From: Aurantiochytrium sp. KH105
Taxonomy: Eukaryota > Sar > Bigyra > Thraustochytrida > Thraustochytriidae
DNA: 64,000 nucleotides
NCBI GenBank assembly: GCA_003116975.1
Contig: BGKB01000110.1
Span: 1-64,000 of the forward strand
Direction: 5' to 3'
The position numbers were made by a program, and so were the translations under genes. The first letter of the stretch is position 1, and every line of letters starts with the position of its first letter. The notes beneath the pieces were generated by a model, which was given only the letters and a program-made list of their open reading frames with translations, did not search any database and was not told the origin of the DNA. Below are positions 40,473 through 51,800 of the stretch, piece after piece.

Positions 40473-41396
40473 ATGGCCGCGGCCGAGGCGCGGCGAGACG
40501 AGGGACGGCCACTCGCCGCAGGCTTCGATCATGACCTCGTTCGTGCTGCAGCGACGGGCCGGCTCGACCTCATGTCGCGCATCCTCGACGCCAAGGCGAG
40601 CACAGGCCAACTCGGGTCTGCCAAGACCAAGATCGGTCGCGCAGCCCTCATCCGCGCAGCGGGCAAGGGACAGCTCGAGGCCATGCTGGACCTACTGAAA
40701 CGCGGCGCAGAGCCGGATTCGCATGACGCAGAGTCTCTCCGTACGCCGCTTCACGAGGCTGTCGCCGTACGCAAGTCGCAAGCTGTACGGGTCCTTCTTG
40801 ACGCCGGGGCCTCGGTGCACGTCGAGGACAGGAGACTACACCGTACGCCGCTTCTATGGGCATGCGATCAAGGGACGCACGATATTGCGTGCCTTCTCCT
40901 TGCTGCCGGTGCACGAACGGAGGCTCGCGACCTCAAGGCCATGACTGCGCTGCTTCTTGCAAGCGCCGCCGGTCACACGCCCATCGTCCAGACTTTGGTC
41001 GGTGACCACAGCGCCGACCCGCACGCGCGCGACGCACGCTTTGGAAGGACGGCCTTGGAATGGGCTCTTTGGGGCGGCCACGCAGACACGGCTGCGGTCC
41101 TCTTCGAGCTCGCCAACGCAAGAACACATCAGCACAAGGCTTGTCTCGACCGCGCCATCGCACTCGACAAGAATCTCGTTCTCATTTCCATCGTCCTCAT
41201 AAGCGCCTCCTCAGAGACGGGAGACCTTCCCGTCGTTGTCGCCGCTGCGCGTCACCTCCCGCAACACATTGTTGCAGATCTTCAGTGCACAAAGATGCCA
41301 CGAGATGCGGATGCTGCGCGAGAGCTTCAGGCAAGTCTAAAACCCTTGCTCAAGTGGTGTCACGAATGTGTGCAAAATGCTGTCAGAGATGATTGA
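40473..41396 (+). CDS. Ankyrin-repeat protein
   Basis: 307 aa from an ATG at 40473 (ccATGGcc context). About six ankyrin repeats fill residues 20-220, recognisable by TPLHEA, AVRVLLDAGAS, TPLLWACDQG, ACLLLAAGA, TALLLASAAGH and TALEWALWGGH. The last 85 residues are helical with no named domain. Ankyrin proteins are protein-binding scaffolds; no catalytic domain, membrane segment or signal peptide is visible, so partner and role are unknown. It sits between the convergent paralogues A and B. Confidence 0.88.
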   Translation: MAAAEARRDEGRPLAAGFDHDLVRAAATGRLDLMSRILDAKASTGQLGSAKTKIGRAALIRAAGKGQLEAMLDLLKRGAEPDSHDAESLRTPLHEAVAVRKSQAVRVLLDAGASVHVEDRRLHRTPLLWACDQGTHDIACLLLAAGARTEARDLKAMTALLLASAAGHTPIVQTLVGDHSADPHARDARFGRTALEWALWGGHADTAAVLFELANARTHQHKACLDRAIALDKNLVLISIVLISASSETGDLPVVVAAARHLPQHIVADLQCTKMPRDADAARELQASLKPLLKWCHECVQNAVRDD

Positions 41397-41856
41397 TTAT
41401 ACCGGTTCTGGCACTGCACATGTACTGTGAGTGCCATTGTGAAATTATGCCTTCTTATTCTGTTTCAGCAATGTACAGCGTTATCCGAGCAACATCGCCT
41501 TGGAAGAACTAACGCTGCTACTCGTACGTGTTTCTTTCTTTTTCTCTCTCTTTCTTGAATCTTCTCTTCCTGCTTCTTCACCCTTCGTCTTCTTCCTCTC
41601 TCTCTCTCTCTCTCTCTCTCGTACTTGTACTTGATGTTGTTCTTGACTGTTGTTCTTGTGTTGTGCGCTTAAGGATGATGATGATGATGATGTGTCCTTT
41701 CCTGTTCCGAGCTTTTCTCGTTTCGATCAATGAATCTGATCGAAAGCAAAATCCCGGAGGAAAAAAGAGACACGCTGGAGGTGGCTTTTCGCCGCAGGCG
41801 GGCCACACGTAGGAAATATGGCAAATAAAAGAAAACGGGTTGCATTGTGCGCGCGC
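41397..41856. other. Convergent intergenic region
   Basis: Holds a CT run (about 41598-41620) and a GATGAT run (about 41673-41691). No gene is seen. Confidence 0.5.
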
Positions 41857-43548
41857 TTACGCCTGCTGCGCACCATCGTCAGGGCCCTTCCGACGATGAA
41901 TGGCACGTCGTAGTTTCTGTCGGCGTCTTCGTAATTCCTTCTTCTCTTCTGCCGTGGCTCTGCGCTGCGTGACAGGACACCACCCGTCGGGGCGATGGCC
42001 TCCAAAAAGCTCGCCACTCACACGTCGAATGCCAAGACATGACGAGCAAAATTGGGTGGCTCTGTTGCTACCCCGCATGCTGCACGCCGCCATTAAGATC
42101 ACATCTGGAGACGAACCTGCTAGCACCGACGCCATGGCCGGATCCGTCGCGTCCCCGGCCTCGGGCGAAGCCACGCTTTGTTGCGAGGCGACCTGTGGGC
42201 TACTTGCGCTGCTGCTCGAGCTGCTCTTCGAATGCAGCGCCTTTTGCGTCTTTGATGCCTGCTGCGGCTGCGTCTGTCCAAGCTGCGAGCTTCGTGCCTG
42301 CTCCTCGGCCTGTGCTTTGGCAATTGCGCTTGCCTGTGCAAGATGAAGTCCAATTTCCGCTTCCTGTTCAGTTGGTCCCGTTGCACCGAATATCGCGTCA
42401 GCGTCTGTCTTGGTCTTCTTGTTCCCGCGCATGCCTTTGCGCGCGCCCTTGCCGTTGCGTTGATTGTTGGTGTTGTTCTTGCTGGCATTTGCTTTGGCGT
42501 TAGCGTTGGCGTTGGCATTGGTGCTGGTACGGGTCCCATTTCGCGTACTTCGTTCTCCTCGTTTTTCGCCAAAAGTGGAGACGGCAGCGCCGTCTCCGCC
42601 ACTGCCATCGCCATTGATGCTGCTGCTATTGCTGCTGCTGCTGCTGCTGCTGCTACTGGCGATGCTGGTACCCATTGCAGGATGCGCATATCCTCCAGGG
42701 TACATGCTGGCGCTAAGCGCGGACGCGCGCTCTTCCTGCTCGCCGCTCTGCGGGTTGTAGCTCCACAAGGACGTTCCCGCAGAGTCATGGTGTCGCGAAA
42801 AGCTCGAGACGAGCGCCTGCGCCGCGCGCAGCGAGTCTGGCGTCGACACCTGCGACGGAGGGTTTTGCTCGACATGCTCGGAAGGCGCCATGTCCGTCTC
42901 ACTATCTACATCATGTTTGCGCCGTTTCCGGGACTGACAGCTCCCGGCGTCGCTCGACGCCGCCGGATTCGATGAGTGCGGCGACGCGGACCCGGCCGAG
43001 ATGCCTGCCTCGGCGTCTTCTTGCTCTCTTCGCTGCGTCTCGAGAAGTCGCTTGCGCTGCTCTGCCTGCGCGCGGTGGAGTTCCTGCTGTTGGCTCTTGT
43101 GCTGCAGCATCATTTGCAGCTGCTCGAGCTGCTGCTTGGAGTCCTGCCCACTGTTATTACCATTGAGGACGGCGAGCGCGCCGTTCTGGCCGCCCTGGCC
43201 GTACTGCTGGAACTGCTGCTGCTGCTCGAGCTGCTGCTGCTGCTGCCGCTGCCGCTGCTGCTGCCGCTGCTGCTCCTCCTGGTGGCGTTGCAGCACGGCG
43301 CGGGGGAGGTTGTACATGGCGGCCGCCGCGGCCTTGGTCGCCGCGAGCGATCCCGCGCTGCTGTCGTCGTCGTCCTTGTCCTCGGCCGCCGCCAGCGCCG
43401 CCGACGCGAGCGGCATCATCTGCGGGCTCGCGTGCGGCAGCGCGCCGGCGCCGGGCCCCGCGCGCGGGCTCGCCCCCGGCGTCGCGGGCGTCTGCTCCGC
43501 GCGCCGCGGCCGCTCCGGCCCGGGCCCTCGCCGCTGCCGCTGAGGCAC
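41857..43548 (-). CDS. CCHC-type putative nuclear regulator B, start uncertain
   Basis: Ends with a stop at 41857. The frame is open through 43548 to the 25-base assembly gap at 43648 without an ATG. The first in-frame ATGs are at 43419 and 43416, so the true start is either there or in or beyond the gap. Counting from 43548 gives 563 codons. The N-terminal part is Pro/Ala-rich, then Gln-rich with coiled-coil character. The middle has poly-Ser and Ala/Asn-rich stretches. The C-terminus carries C501-x2-C504-x13-H518-x5-C524 (core GHRPDG) and a basic helix (ELRRRRQKLRRAIHRRK), spaced identically to protein A. About 39 of the last 56 module positions are the same by eye. The zinc ribbon of protein A is absent. 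Nuclear nucleic-acid binding is inferred. Confidence 0.8.
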   Translation of the reverse strand: MPQRQRRGPGPERPRRAEQTPATPGASPRAGPGAGALPHASPQMMPLASAALAAAEDKDDDDSSAGSLAATKAAAAAMYNLPRAVLQRHQEEQQRQQQRQRQQQQQLEQQQQFQQYGQGGQNGALAVLNGNNSGQDSKQQLEQLQMMLQHKSQQQELHRAQAEQRKRLLETQRREQEDAEAGISAGSASPHSSNPAASSDAGSCQSRKRRKHDVDSETDMAPSEHVEQNPPSQVSTPDSLRAAQALVSSFSRHHDSAGTSLWSYNPQSGEQEERASALSASMYPGGYAHPAMGTSIASSSSSSSSSNSSSINGDGSGGDGAAVSTFGEKRGERSTRNGTRTSTNANANANAKANASKNNTNNQRNGKGARKGMRGNKKTKTDADAIFGATGPTEQEAEIGLHLAQASAIAKAQAEEQARSSQLGQTQPQQASKTQKALHSKSSSSSSASSPQVASQQSVASPEAGDATDPAMASVLAGSSPDVILMAACSMRGSNRATQFCSSCLGIRRVSGELFGGHRPDGWCPVTQRRATAEEKKELRRRRQKLRRAIHRRKGPDDGAQQA

Positions 43549-43647
43549 TGGCTGCGCGCCGCCCGCCCGCGCGCCGCCCGCCGCCGGGAGCGCCGCCGCG
43601 CAGCCGCGGCGCGCGAGCCCCGCGTGAAGATCAAGATGAAGATGAGG

Positions 43648-43672
43648 NNNNNNNNNNNNNNNNNNNNNNNNN
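43648..43672. other. Assembly gap (25 N)
   Basis: A run of 25 N of unknown true size. It interrupts the possible 5' end of regulator B. Confidence 0.95.
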
Positions 43673-46600
43673 CGCGGGCGCGGGCGCGGGCGGCGCGCAG
43701 GGGTTGGGCGCGGCGCGCGCGGAGGCGGGACTGAGCAGCGGCGCCGGCGGGAGCCTCGCGAGCCCGGGAAGCGGCGGGGACGAGGGCGAGGGGATGGCGG
43801 GCGCCGCAGGCAGAACGCCGGCCGGGACCAGCGGCGCCAGCAGCAGGCCGCGCGGCTCCGCGCCGCCGAGGGAGACGCCGGGCGACGTGGTGCCTGGCTG
43901 CGTCTACTGCGCGCGCGCGGGGCCGGCCGGGGCGGGGAGAGAGGGCGAGGCGGCGAGGAAGGGGAGGCGAAGCGGGCGGGAAAGAGAGAGAGGCGCGCTC
44001 AGCCTCGCCTGCTGAGGCGATGCGGAGCAGGCGTTCTGGCCCCGCAGTGGGCCCGACAGCCCGCTGTGTAGGGCACACAGTGGAGTCCCGGTTCCCCCGC
44101 TGCTGACTGTTCTCTCGAGGACGATCTATGCTTTGCTCGCCTTCCTTGCGTTACTTTGCTTACGCTGTTCGGGCGAGCGTGCGACGCTGAGGCGCAACGG
44201 GCGAGCAGAGTAGAGCAAAGCAAGGCGAGGCAAGGGAGAGAAAGGCAAGGCAGCGCAATGCAGGCAAGCGAGCGGACTTTAGCTCGCGAGCGAACGAACG
44301 AACGAGCGAGCGGAGGAAAGGTGTTGAAGGTGCGGCGATCGGTCGATGGATCGATCGTTCGATCGATCAATCGGTCGACGCGGCGCAATTCGACGCGACG
44401 CGTTGCAGTGCAGTGCAGTGCAGTGCAGTGCAGTGAAGTGCAGTACAAGCCGAGGCGATGCAATTTGATGCGGTGCAATGTGCAGCGCAATCTTGGTGCG
44501 ACGCGAGGCGAGGCGAAGCGGAGCGATGCGGAAATGAATGCACAGGGACGAGGGTCGGCGCCGTTCTCACGTCACCCGCCTGTGCTCACTCGCTCCTTTG
44601 GCCGCTTTCGCGGACGACCCGGGCGCCGTGTGCAAAGAAAGGAAAGGAAAGGAAAGCAGCCGCGGGCGGGCACGCTCGCGAGGAAATGGACAGCCACGCT
44701 GCGAAAGGGGAAAGGAAAGGGAAAAGAGCGCGTCCCGCGCTTTGCTTTTCTTTCTACTTCTTCTTCCTTTTGCCTTTGCCGGAGGAGGAATCGATAAATC
44801 TCGCGACGTCCGGTGAACGGGCGTCTGTGCTTCACCAAAGGGTGCTGCGGACGCAAGAAGGCTTTGCGCTTGGGATGTAGGGATAAAGAAAACAAAAAAT
44901 GGCCCACGAGCAGCAAGCGATCTATCGCTCGCCCGTTGTGTCGAAGTCCGCCAATCCGCCGACGCGGAAAGAGAAGCTTGATACTGTCTCTCGCGTCTTG
45001 CCACGCTTGCCAGTATCGACCTGGCTAACTGGCTGGCTAGCTGGCTGGCTGCAGCGTCTCGCCCGTTTTTTCCCGCCTCGGCTAGTAGCCTCGGTTTCGG
45101 GACCTGGCTTGTCCCTCACTCACTCACTTCACTGTCAGCCGCGCCTAGGCAGGGCACGCCAAGGCAAGAGAAACAACGAGCAAGCCAAGCCAAGCCAAGC
45201 CCAGCCAAGCCAAGCCAAGCCAACGCAAGCCAACGCAAGCCAAGCCAGGAGCGCTCGCGAGGTTGAGGAGGAGCGGCAGCAGCAGCAGCGGCGGCGGCGG
45301 CGGCGGCGACCGGACCTCGGTCGAGTTCTGGGCAGGCAGGCGGGTCAGGCGGGTCAGTCAGATCAGATGGCGCGCACCTGACTCGCGCCCTTGCTGCGAG
45401 CCCGGACAGACGCCTCGAGCGTCCAGGGGCGCGGCAGGCAGGGTCGGAGCCAAGGCGCGCCGCGCTCGCCCGCGTCCGGAGCTGCAGCCAGCCGTCGAGA
45501 CAGTCTCCGCTCCGCTCCGCTCTGCTCTGCTCTGCTCTACTCTGCGCGCGGGGCAACGATCGCGGCAGCGCTCTCGGTTCCGGTTTTGCAGACAGCTAGA
45601 GCGCGCTCGCGCCGAGGGAGGGGCGCGAAGCCTGAGTCTCTGCTGCGCAGTGGCGCGAAGGGGGACTGTGGGATCTTTGCGGTAAACTTGTGTGAAGAGG
45701 TGTCTACCTACAGCGTGCTCGAAAGGGATACAGCGGTCTCGAACCCTACCACAGCCGCATGCTCTGGTGGGCTCGGCGTTGGGTCAGCTTCCGAGGCTTG
45801 CTCGAAAAAGGCAACGAGCTCCTCGCGGCGGTGCAGCGCGCCGGCTAACTGGGCGAGGCGGCCCCGGGAAGGCAGGGACGGCGGCTTTGGGGAAGAAATA
45901 GAGCGCTGCGCAGCGAGCAGCATCAGCGGTTGCAGCGGCTGCAGCAGCTGCAGCGCGAAAAGCCTCAGCCTCGTCGTCATCAACGCCGGGCACGCTCCTG
46001 GGCTTCCTGCTCATTATTAAGACAGCGGATCAATCTCGCTACCGCCCTCGGCAACTGGCCCTCGATGGAAGCCAGGGAATAGACAACGAACGAATGGAAC
46101 TAGGCTGGGCGTAGCCGAGCGGCAGCAGCAGCGCGTTAAGAGCAGAAAGTAGATTTGACTCGGTGTGGTTTGGATTAATTTGGATTGATTTGGAGTCGTC
46201 GACGTCGGAGCCTGCAAATGCAGTGGCAACTTCAATTTTTTTTGTAATAATCGATCATCCTCGCCATCTCCGTGCTGGCACGAAGATGGTCCAGCAATCC
46301 TTCGCGCCGCTCAGTGCGACGCTACCTCGGAACGAGGGAGGAAACAGTACGGAAACGCCAAAGTGGTCGATTTTTTCCCGTCCCTCGCCAACTCTTTCGC
46401 CAATAGCGATAAATCAATCCTAATCCCATCCATCCAGCCAAAAAATCAGCAAGCTAGCTGCAGCGCTGCAGCAAAACTAACCCATCCTCGCCCTCGCATA
46501 ATCATCGTCGAGTCCGAGTCGAGGCCGCCGCCGCCAGAAAGCAGCTGCAGCCGCAGCCGCAGCCGCTGCCGCTGCCGCGCGAAGCCCCCGCCCGCTCCAC

Positions 46601-47664
46601 ACCTGCGGGTCGAAAAGAGGCTTTGAGCCCGCAAAGGCTTGATACGCCCCCACAGCTGGCGCGCCTCTGCGCCGCGGGCAGGCGCTTGCCGCAACGCGCG
46701 CGCGTGCTGGAGCGCGGCAAAGAGCAGGGAAGGGAAACAGCAGAGCAGAGCAGAGCAGGGAAAGCGCAGAAGATGCGAGGTTGCCATGCTCTGTTTTGCT
46801 CTGCTCTACTGTGCTGTGCTAGGAGTGCGTGCAGGTGCGAAGCTGGGGAAGAGGGAATTTATTGGGCCTCCTCGGGCAAGTGGGAAGCAGCAGTCGTCAG
46901 CGTCAAGAAGGGCGCGGGCTGAGGCGCCTCGAGGCGTGCGTTCCCGCGCTCGACCGACGGGCAGATGGGCCGTGCATGAGGGGAGAAGAAGGGAAAGGGG
47001 AGATTTGCCAATGGGCGGCGGCGCGGAGGCGAGCTTCACCTTTGATAAGCCTTGTGCTTGTGCTGGGTCATCGATGCAATTGATTTTCTTTTTTCCATTT
47101 TTTTTTCCGATGACGGATCACCCACCTTGAAGCGCACGCGGTAGCAGTGCAGACGAAGGTGAGACCGAGCGAGAAGAGGGGAAAAAAACACGTTCATCTA
47201 CTAGGAGAGCCCTGATGATCAGGGAGGGCAAGGGCTAGAAAGCGCACGATGTTGATAAACAGCGAGTCACTTGCAAGACAAGTCACCTTCAGATAAAAGA
47301 GTTGGCAAGCTCGCGCTTCGAAGCTGCTACTGCTCCTTTTCCGTGACCATCGAGTGCGCGCTCTGGGATGCTCGTATCCTGTGTGCGTCATCTCGTCCCC
47401 AGAAGAAAAGAAACAAAGTAAGCAAGAGCAGACACGTACTCGATACCAGAGATCTCTTGTTGGATGAGCCCTTACTTTGTTGGCAAAATGAACGACGACA
47501 ACCAGATTCGCTTCAGCTTCTTCAGGCCATCGTTATGAGACAACGCTCAATCACATCATTTCTATAACCGTAGCTTACGTGAAGCACACGAGCTTGAGCA
47601 GAGAGTCACTCTTTGTATCGCGCAGAAGTCACCCGAATATGTAAATTGCACGCGGCTCTGCACC

Positions 47665-47905
47665 TTTGAAGTAGCTCTCTGCAGCTCTCTGTTGCTCTAT
47701 GAAGCTCTCTGCAGCTCTCTGTTGCTCTATGAAGCTCTCTACAGCTCTCTGTACTGCCGCTCTTTGCAGCTCTCTGATGCTGCTGCTCTCAAGCTCTCTG
47801 TCATGTTCTTGCTGCAGCTGATCATCGAAGCACCCTGCAGCTCGTTGCAGTTCTTTGCAGCTCGTTGCAGTTCTTTGCAGCTCCCTGAAGCTCTCTGCAG
47901 CTTTC
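47665..47905. repeat. Minisatellite based on GCAGCTCTCT
   Basis: Two near-perfect 30-base units at about 47671-47735 (GCAGCTCTCT, GTTGCTCTAT, GAAGCTCTCT) are followed by diverged units and by two 20-base units near 47836-47877 (CTCGTTGCAG, TTCTTTGCAG). The minus strand stays open for 125 codons and would encode ELQRAA-like helical repeats. I have no evidence that it is expressed. Confidence 0.75.
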
Positions 47906-48893
47906 CACAGCGCTCTGCAGCTCTGCGCCTGCTTGGATACGGCCTCAAGGCTGTTCCTACTTGTACAATCAGATTCGCAACTCACAGTCAAGTGTCTGCC
48001 TCGCATTTTATTTGTTCACGAGACCACGGCCTGTGCTAAGCACATCCTTGTCAACCCTCCTCCCACCCATCCTATCCATTTACCCTTCTCCCATCCACCG
48101 CATCAACGCTTCGGTGGCCGATCCACTTGCAACGGTCTGCTTCTCCTAGAGTTCTACCAATAGACCCTTCAGTTTCTCAAAACACGGCAACCGCCCGCCG
48201 CTTGATCCCATCTCCGCTTGCCCCATGCCAGCGCCAGACTGGACAGACCCATCGCCCACCCCAACGTGCATTTAGACCGCAGCCAAGCGCGCGACAGCAA
48301 TCAATGTCAACCTTGGGTTGCGTCACTCTCGCCAACGTACTCAACGGCTAGGAAAACATGAACACACAATTGAGCTTGACGTAGTATGTAACTCATGTTC
48401 TATACAGACGCAAGTGAATTCTGAACAGGCAGGGAGACGGCTAAAACAAGGTCAAAGCTGGCCACTTGGTTACGAAGGGGAGGAGCCGCGGGCGCGGGCA
48501 AAGGCGCCTCAAACGAGCGCAGGCGTGGAGGGCCGTGCTGTGAAAGCGCGCGCGCGTTCAGGCCGTCGTCGATTGCGCAAGTCCTGCGCAAGTTTGCAAC
48601 GTGAGCAACGCAAGGCGAGTTACCAAAGTTTCCTCACAAGGAAAGAACTCGTGCTGCTCTAGCTAGAGAGCTTGCTTGCTCGCTTGCTTGCTCGCTTGCT
48701 TGCTCGCTTGCTAGTTCTCAGCCTTTCGTGGCCTCTCTTGGTCAGGCAACGCGCGCCGCGCGCTCTCTGAGCGCGCGGCGCGTCGTAGCCAAGGTCACGA
48801 GCAACTTCAACACGCAAGCGCTAATTTGCGCACGTAACCCCCTGTTCAAACCGCCTGGACGCCCAAGTCGAACCTCTTGCTCTACATTGCACA

Positions 48894-51800
48894 ATGTCGT
48901 GGCGCAAGTACACAGCTCGCTCATCGCGGGCCGTCGCACCATCCAGCGAAGCCAGCGATGCCGAAACACTCATTCCCCAAGAAGATGATGCAAGTGTCCC
49001 GCGACTGGCAAACCTCGGTGCCGTCTGCCTTGTAGCGTACGTCATCGCGAGCGCCGTGGTGCCGAATGTTGTCGTTTTTGGCACCGACAATCACACTGCC
49101 ATGCTACTCGCAGCATTCGTGAGTAGCTTCACTGCGGCCACCTTTGCTCTCGAAACCCTCTCAAGCGCACAATTCAGCATTCGAACCTTTGCGAAGAAAG
49201 TGAGGAATCCATCCATCCTCATTTCAAGCTTGCCCTTCGGGATCGTCTTCTATGCAGCCCAGGGCAACCACACTCTTACGACACTTGCCATGCTCGCCTT
49301 TCTGGCGCGTTTCCATCGCGTGTTCGGAGACTACTGGGCAAATTTTCTCGTCATTGTGAAAAATACCTTTCCCACGCCGCCGCTGCAACTCATCCGACTC
49401 GGATGGCTTGCCATTCTCGTGGCGGTTATGCAATCTCTCGCATCCTGCAGCTACTATGCTCTCGGGGAAGCTGCTCTCAACGGTACATCATGGATTGACG
49501 GCGATGGCATCCGAGACGATGATTCGCAGCGTCAGATCGAGGACCCAAGCTCTCCGGCCATGCTGCGCATCTCCCGGTCTATCTACTTTGTGTGGCAGAC
49601 ACTTTTGACCGTCGGCTACGGAGGAATTGCTCCAGAGGCTCTTCAGGAGCGCGCGCTTGCCCTCGTCGTCTGTCTCGCCGGTGTCTTTCTCATGGCGTAC
49701 ATGATTGCTAACATGACCTCATTTCTCGTGAACCTTGACTCGACCCCGGCCGCCCATCGCTTTACACTGGATAGCGTCGAGGCCCTCTTTGCGCAGAAAT
49801 CCTTTCCCAATGCCTCGATGCGCATCGCACGCCGGGACCTTGCCCGCCAGTGGGCGCGCAGCAAAGGCCTTACTCGCGAAAAAGTTCTCGATGACCTTCC
49901 CCCAATCTTGACACGCAACATCATCAAGCTCAAGGCTCGTGCGTTGCTCAAAACGCCAATATTTCGCCTCCCGAGATCTTCCGACCCTTGCAGGCGCGCC
50001 ATCTACTACCTCGTCGACAAAATGGAGCCTTCTATTTTCGAAGTTGGACGTACACTCCGCGAGCCTTGGAACGTTATATCCTATCGTCCGGGCGTCATGT
50101 GGCTCATGGTCGACGGGACAGCCGCCAAACGAAGCACCTCGCGTCATCCACTCGCGCAAATGCTTCCCAGCGCCCCATCAAAATCAAGATCTCTTCGTGC
50201 TCGGGCGACATCTCAGTTCCGGCAAAACACTGCAACGGAAGAAAGCGCACCAGGCACTGCGATGGCGACAATGTCAAGGCGGCGCAGCTCGTTCCGCGGC
50301 GGGCCCAACCCATTTGTTGAGCGCAGTTTCACTGCCTCCTCCGCAATGCTATGGGGAGAACCCGGCGTGGATCCTCATGCCACCGACGTGCCAAATGATC
50401 TTGCACAGGAAATTGCCGAGAACTACCCGGACCTGCTCATGCCCGGAGCAACCATCGGCGCACTGCGACTATTTGACATCTTGCAAAGTCCAGCGCCACG
50501 TTACGTTGCGGTCACTCGCTGCGAGCTCGTCTTCATCAACTATGTCGACTTTCGCCGCATGGCCCTCCTCTTTCCCGAATGGGGAATGGAGTCGACTTCC
50601 CTGCGGGTTATGCGTGCCATGGAGGCGCGTCGAATCGCTAAACTTGCTCCAAATAATGATTCGTCCGAAATACCCGAGACAGCAACAGCAAGTTCTTTTT
50701 CTTCAGCAGCTACAGAAGGTGGCCCCGTTGAGCTCGACGATCGCGTTGTCGACCAGATCGATGCAGAATGCAACTATACCTCTCTTCTCGGCTTCGACGA
50801 CGACGACGACGACGATGACGGAGGAGAAGAACGAAAGGGAAAAGTCGAAAATGACAACAACAACAAGGATGGCAATGGCGATGGCGATGGCGATGACATG
50901 GCTAACAATCATGACTCCGCTGAAAACGCTCGAGAAAAGAATCAAAGCGAAGTCGTCACTTCCGAGTCAGTCACCCAGAAGAATCAAAGTTTTTCGGACG
51001 AAGAGGCACGTCGGAAAAAATTATCAGTGGCAATGGCAAGTGCCGACATGGCCGCCAAACTACGACTCTCGCTGAACAAGAGAAAAGAGACCACAACCGT
51101 CAAGAAAAGATCCAAAATTGCAGCCATCATGCAACAGGATCTGAATGAGAAAAGAGGAGATACCAACGGATTTGTGGCCCGATGGCTCGTAAGATTTCGA
51201 TTTGCGCACGGCTCTCGAGCGGACGTTCTCTGGGACTGTGCGCTTGCAGTGATTCTTACCTCGTATGGTATCTTTGTGCCAATACATCTCGCCACGATGA
51301 TTATCGACGGTATCTCAGGTTTTTCGAACCTCACACGTCTCAACGCGCTTGGAGCCTTCTGTGGAGATACGATCTTTCTTGCGTATTGGACCTTGCGCCC
51401 ACAGCTTTTCATCGCCGAAGCCGAGCAGCAAAAGTCGAGAAACCCGCGCGGATCAGAATCGTTTTCGCAAGATCAAAACAGACGCCGCCATAGCGCCTTA
51501 TCGTCTGCTTTTACGAGCGGCAAGCGCTCGTCGATCACCTCCTCCCAGGTATCCCTTTCTGCAATCGCGTGGTCCTCACAGCAAGAAGCGCTCACCAACT
51601 ACCACGCAAAGATGGCAAGGCGCCGCGCACAATTTATTGGGATGATGGAGATCTTTTCTGAAGTCGTGCTCACGTTTCTTTCTCTCGTGAGTCTTGGACT
51701 CGTGATTTCGGGCGATGCGCAGCATAAGCGTCTTGCTGTCTTCATGAGGGTTCCCTTTCTCATTCGACTTTCTCGCATTGGTTCAATCACTGACAGCCTC

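Larger units (their letters stand above)
43549..48893. other. Gene-poor region upstream of regulator B and the channel gene
   Basis: 5.3 kb, extremely GC-rich near 43550-44000, with an assembly gap inside. Simple repeats: CAGTG run (about 44405-44435), AAGCC run (about 45180-45245), CTCTG run (about 45508-45545), a minisatellite (47665-47905), a GCTT/GCTC run (about 48668-48715). No protein was recognised on either strand. Confidence 0.5.

Noticed and set aside
47629-48006. Repeat peptide frame on the minus strand
   Set aside because: Generated by the minisatellite; no non-repeat domain and no start or splice evidence.
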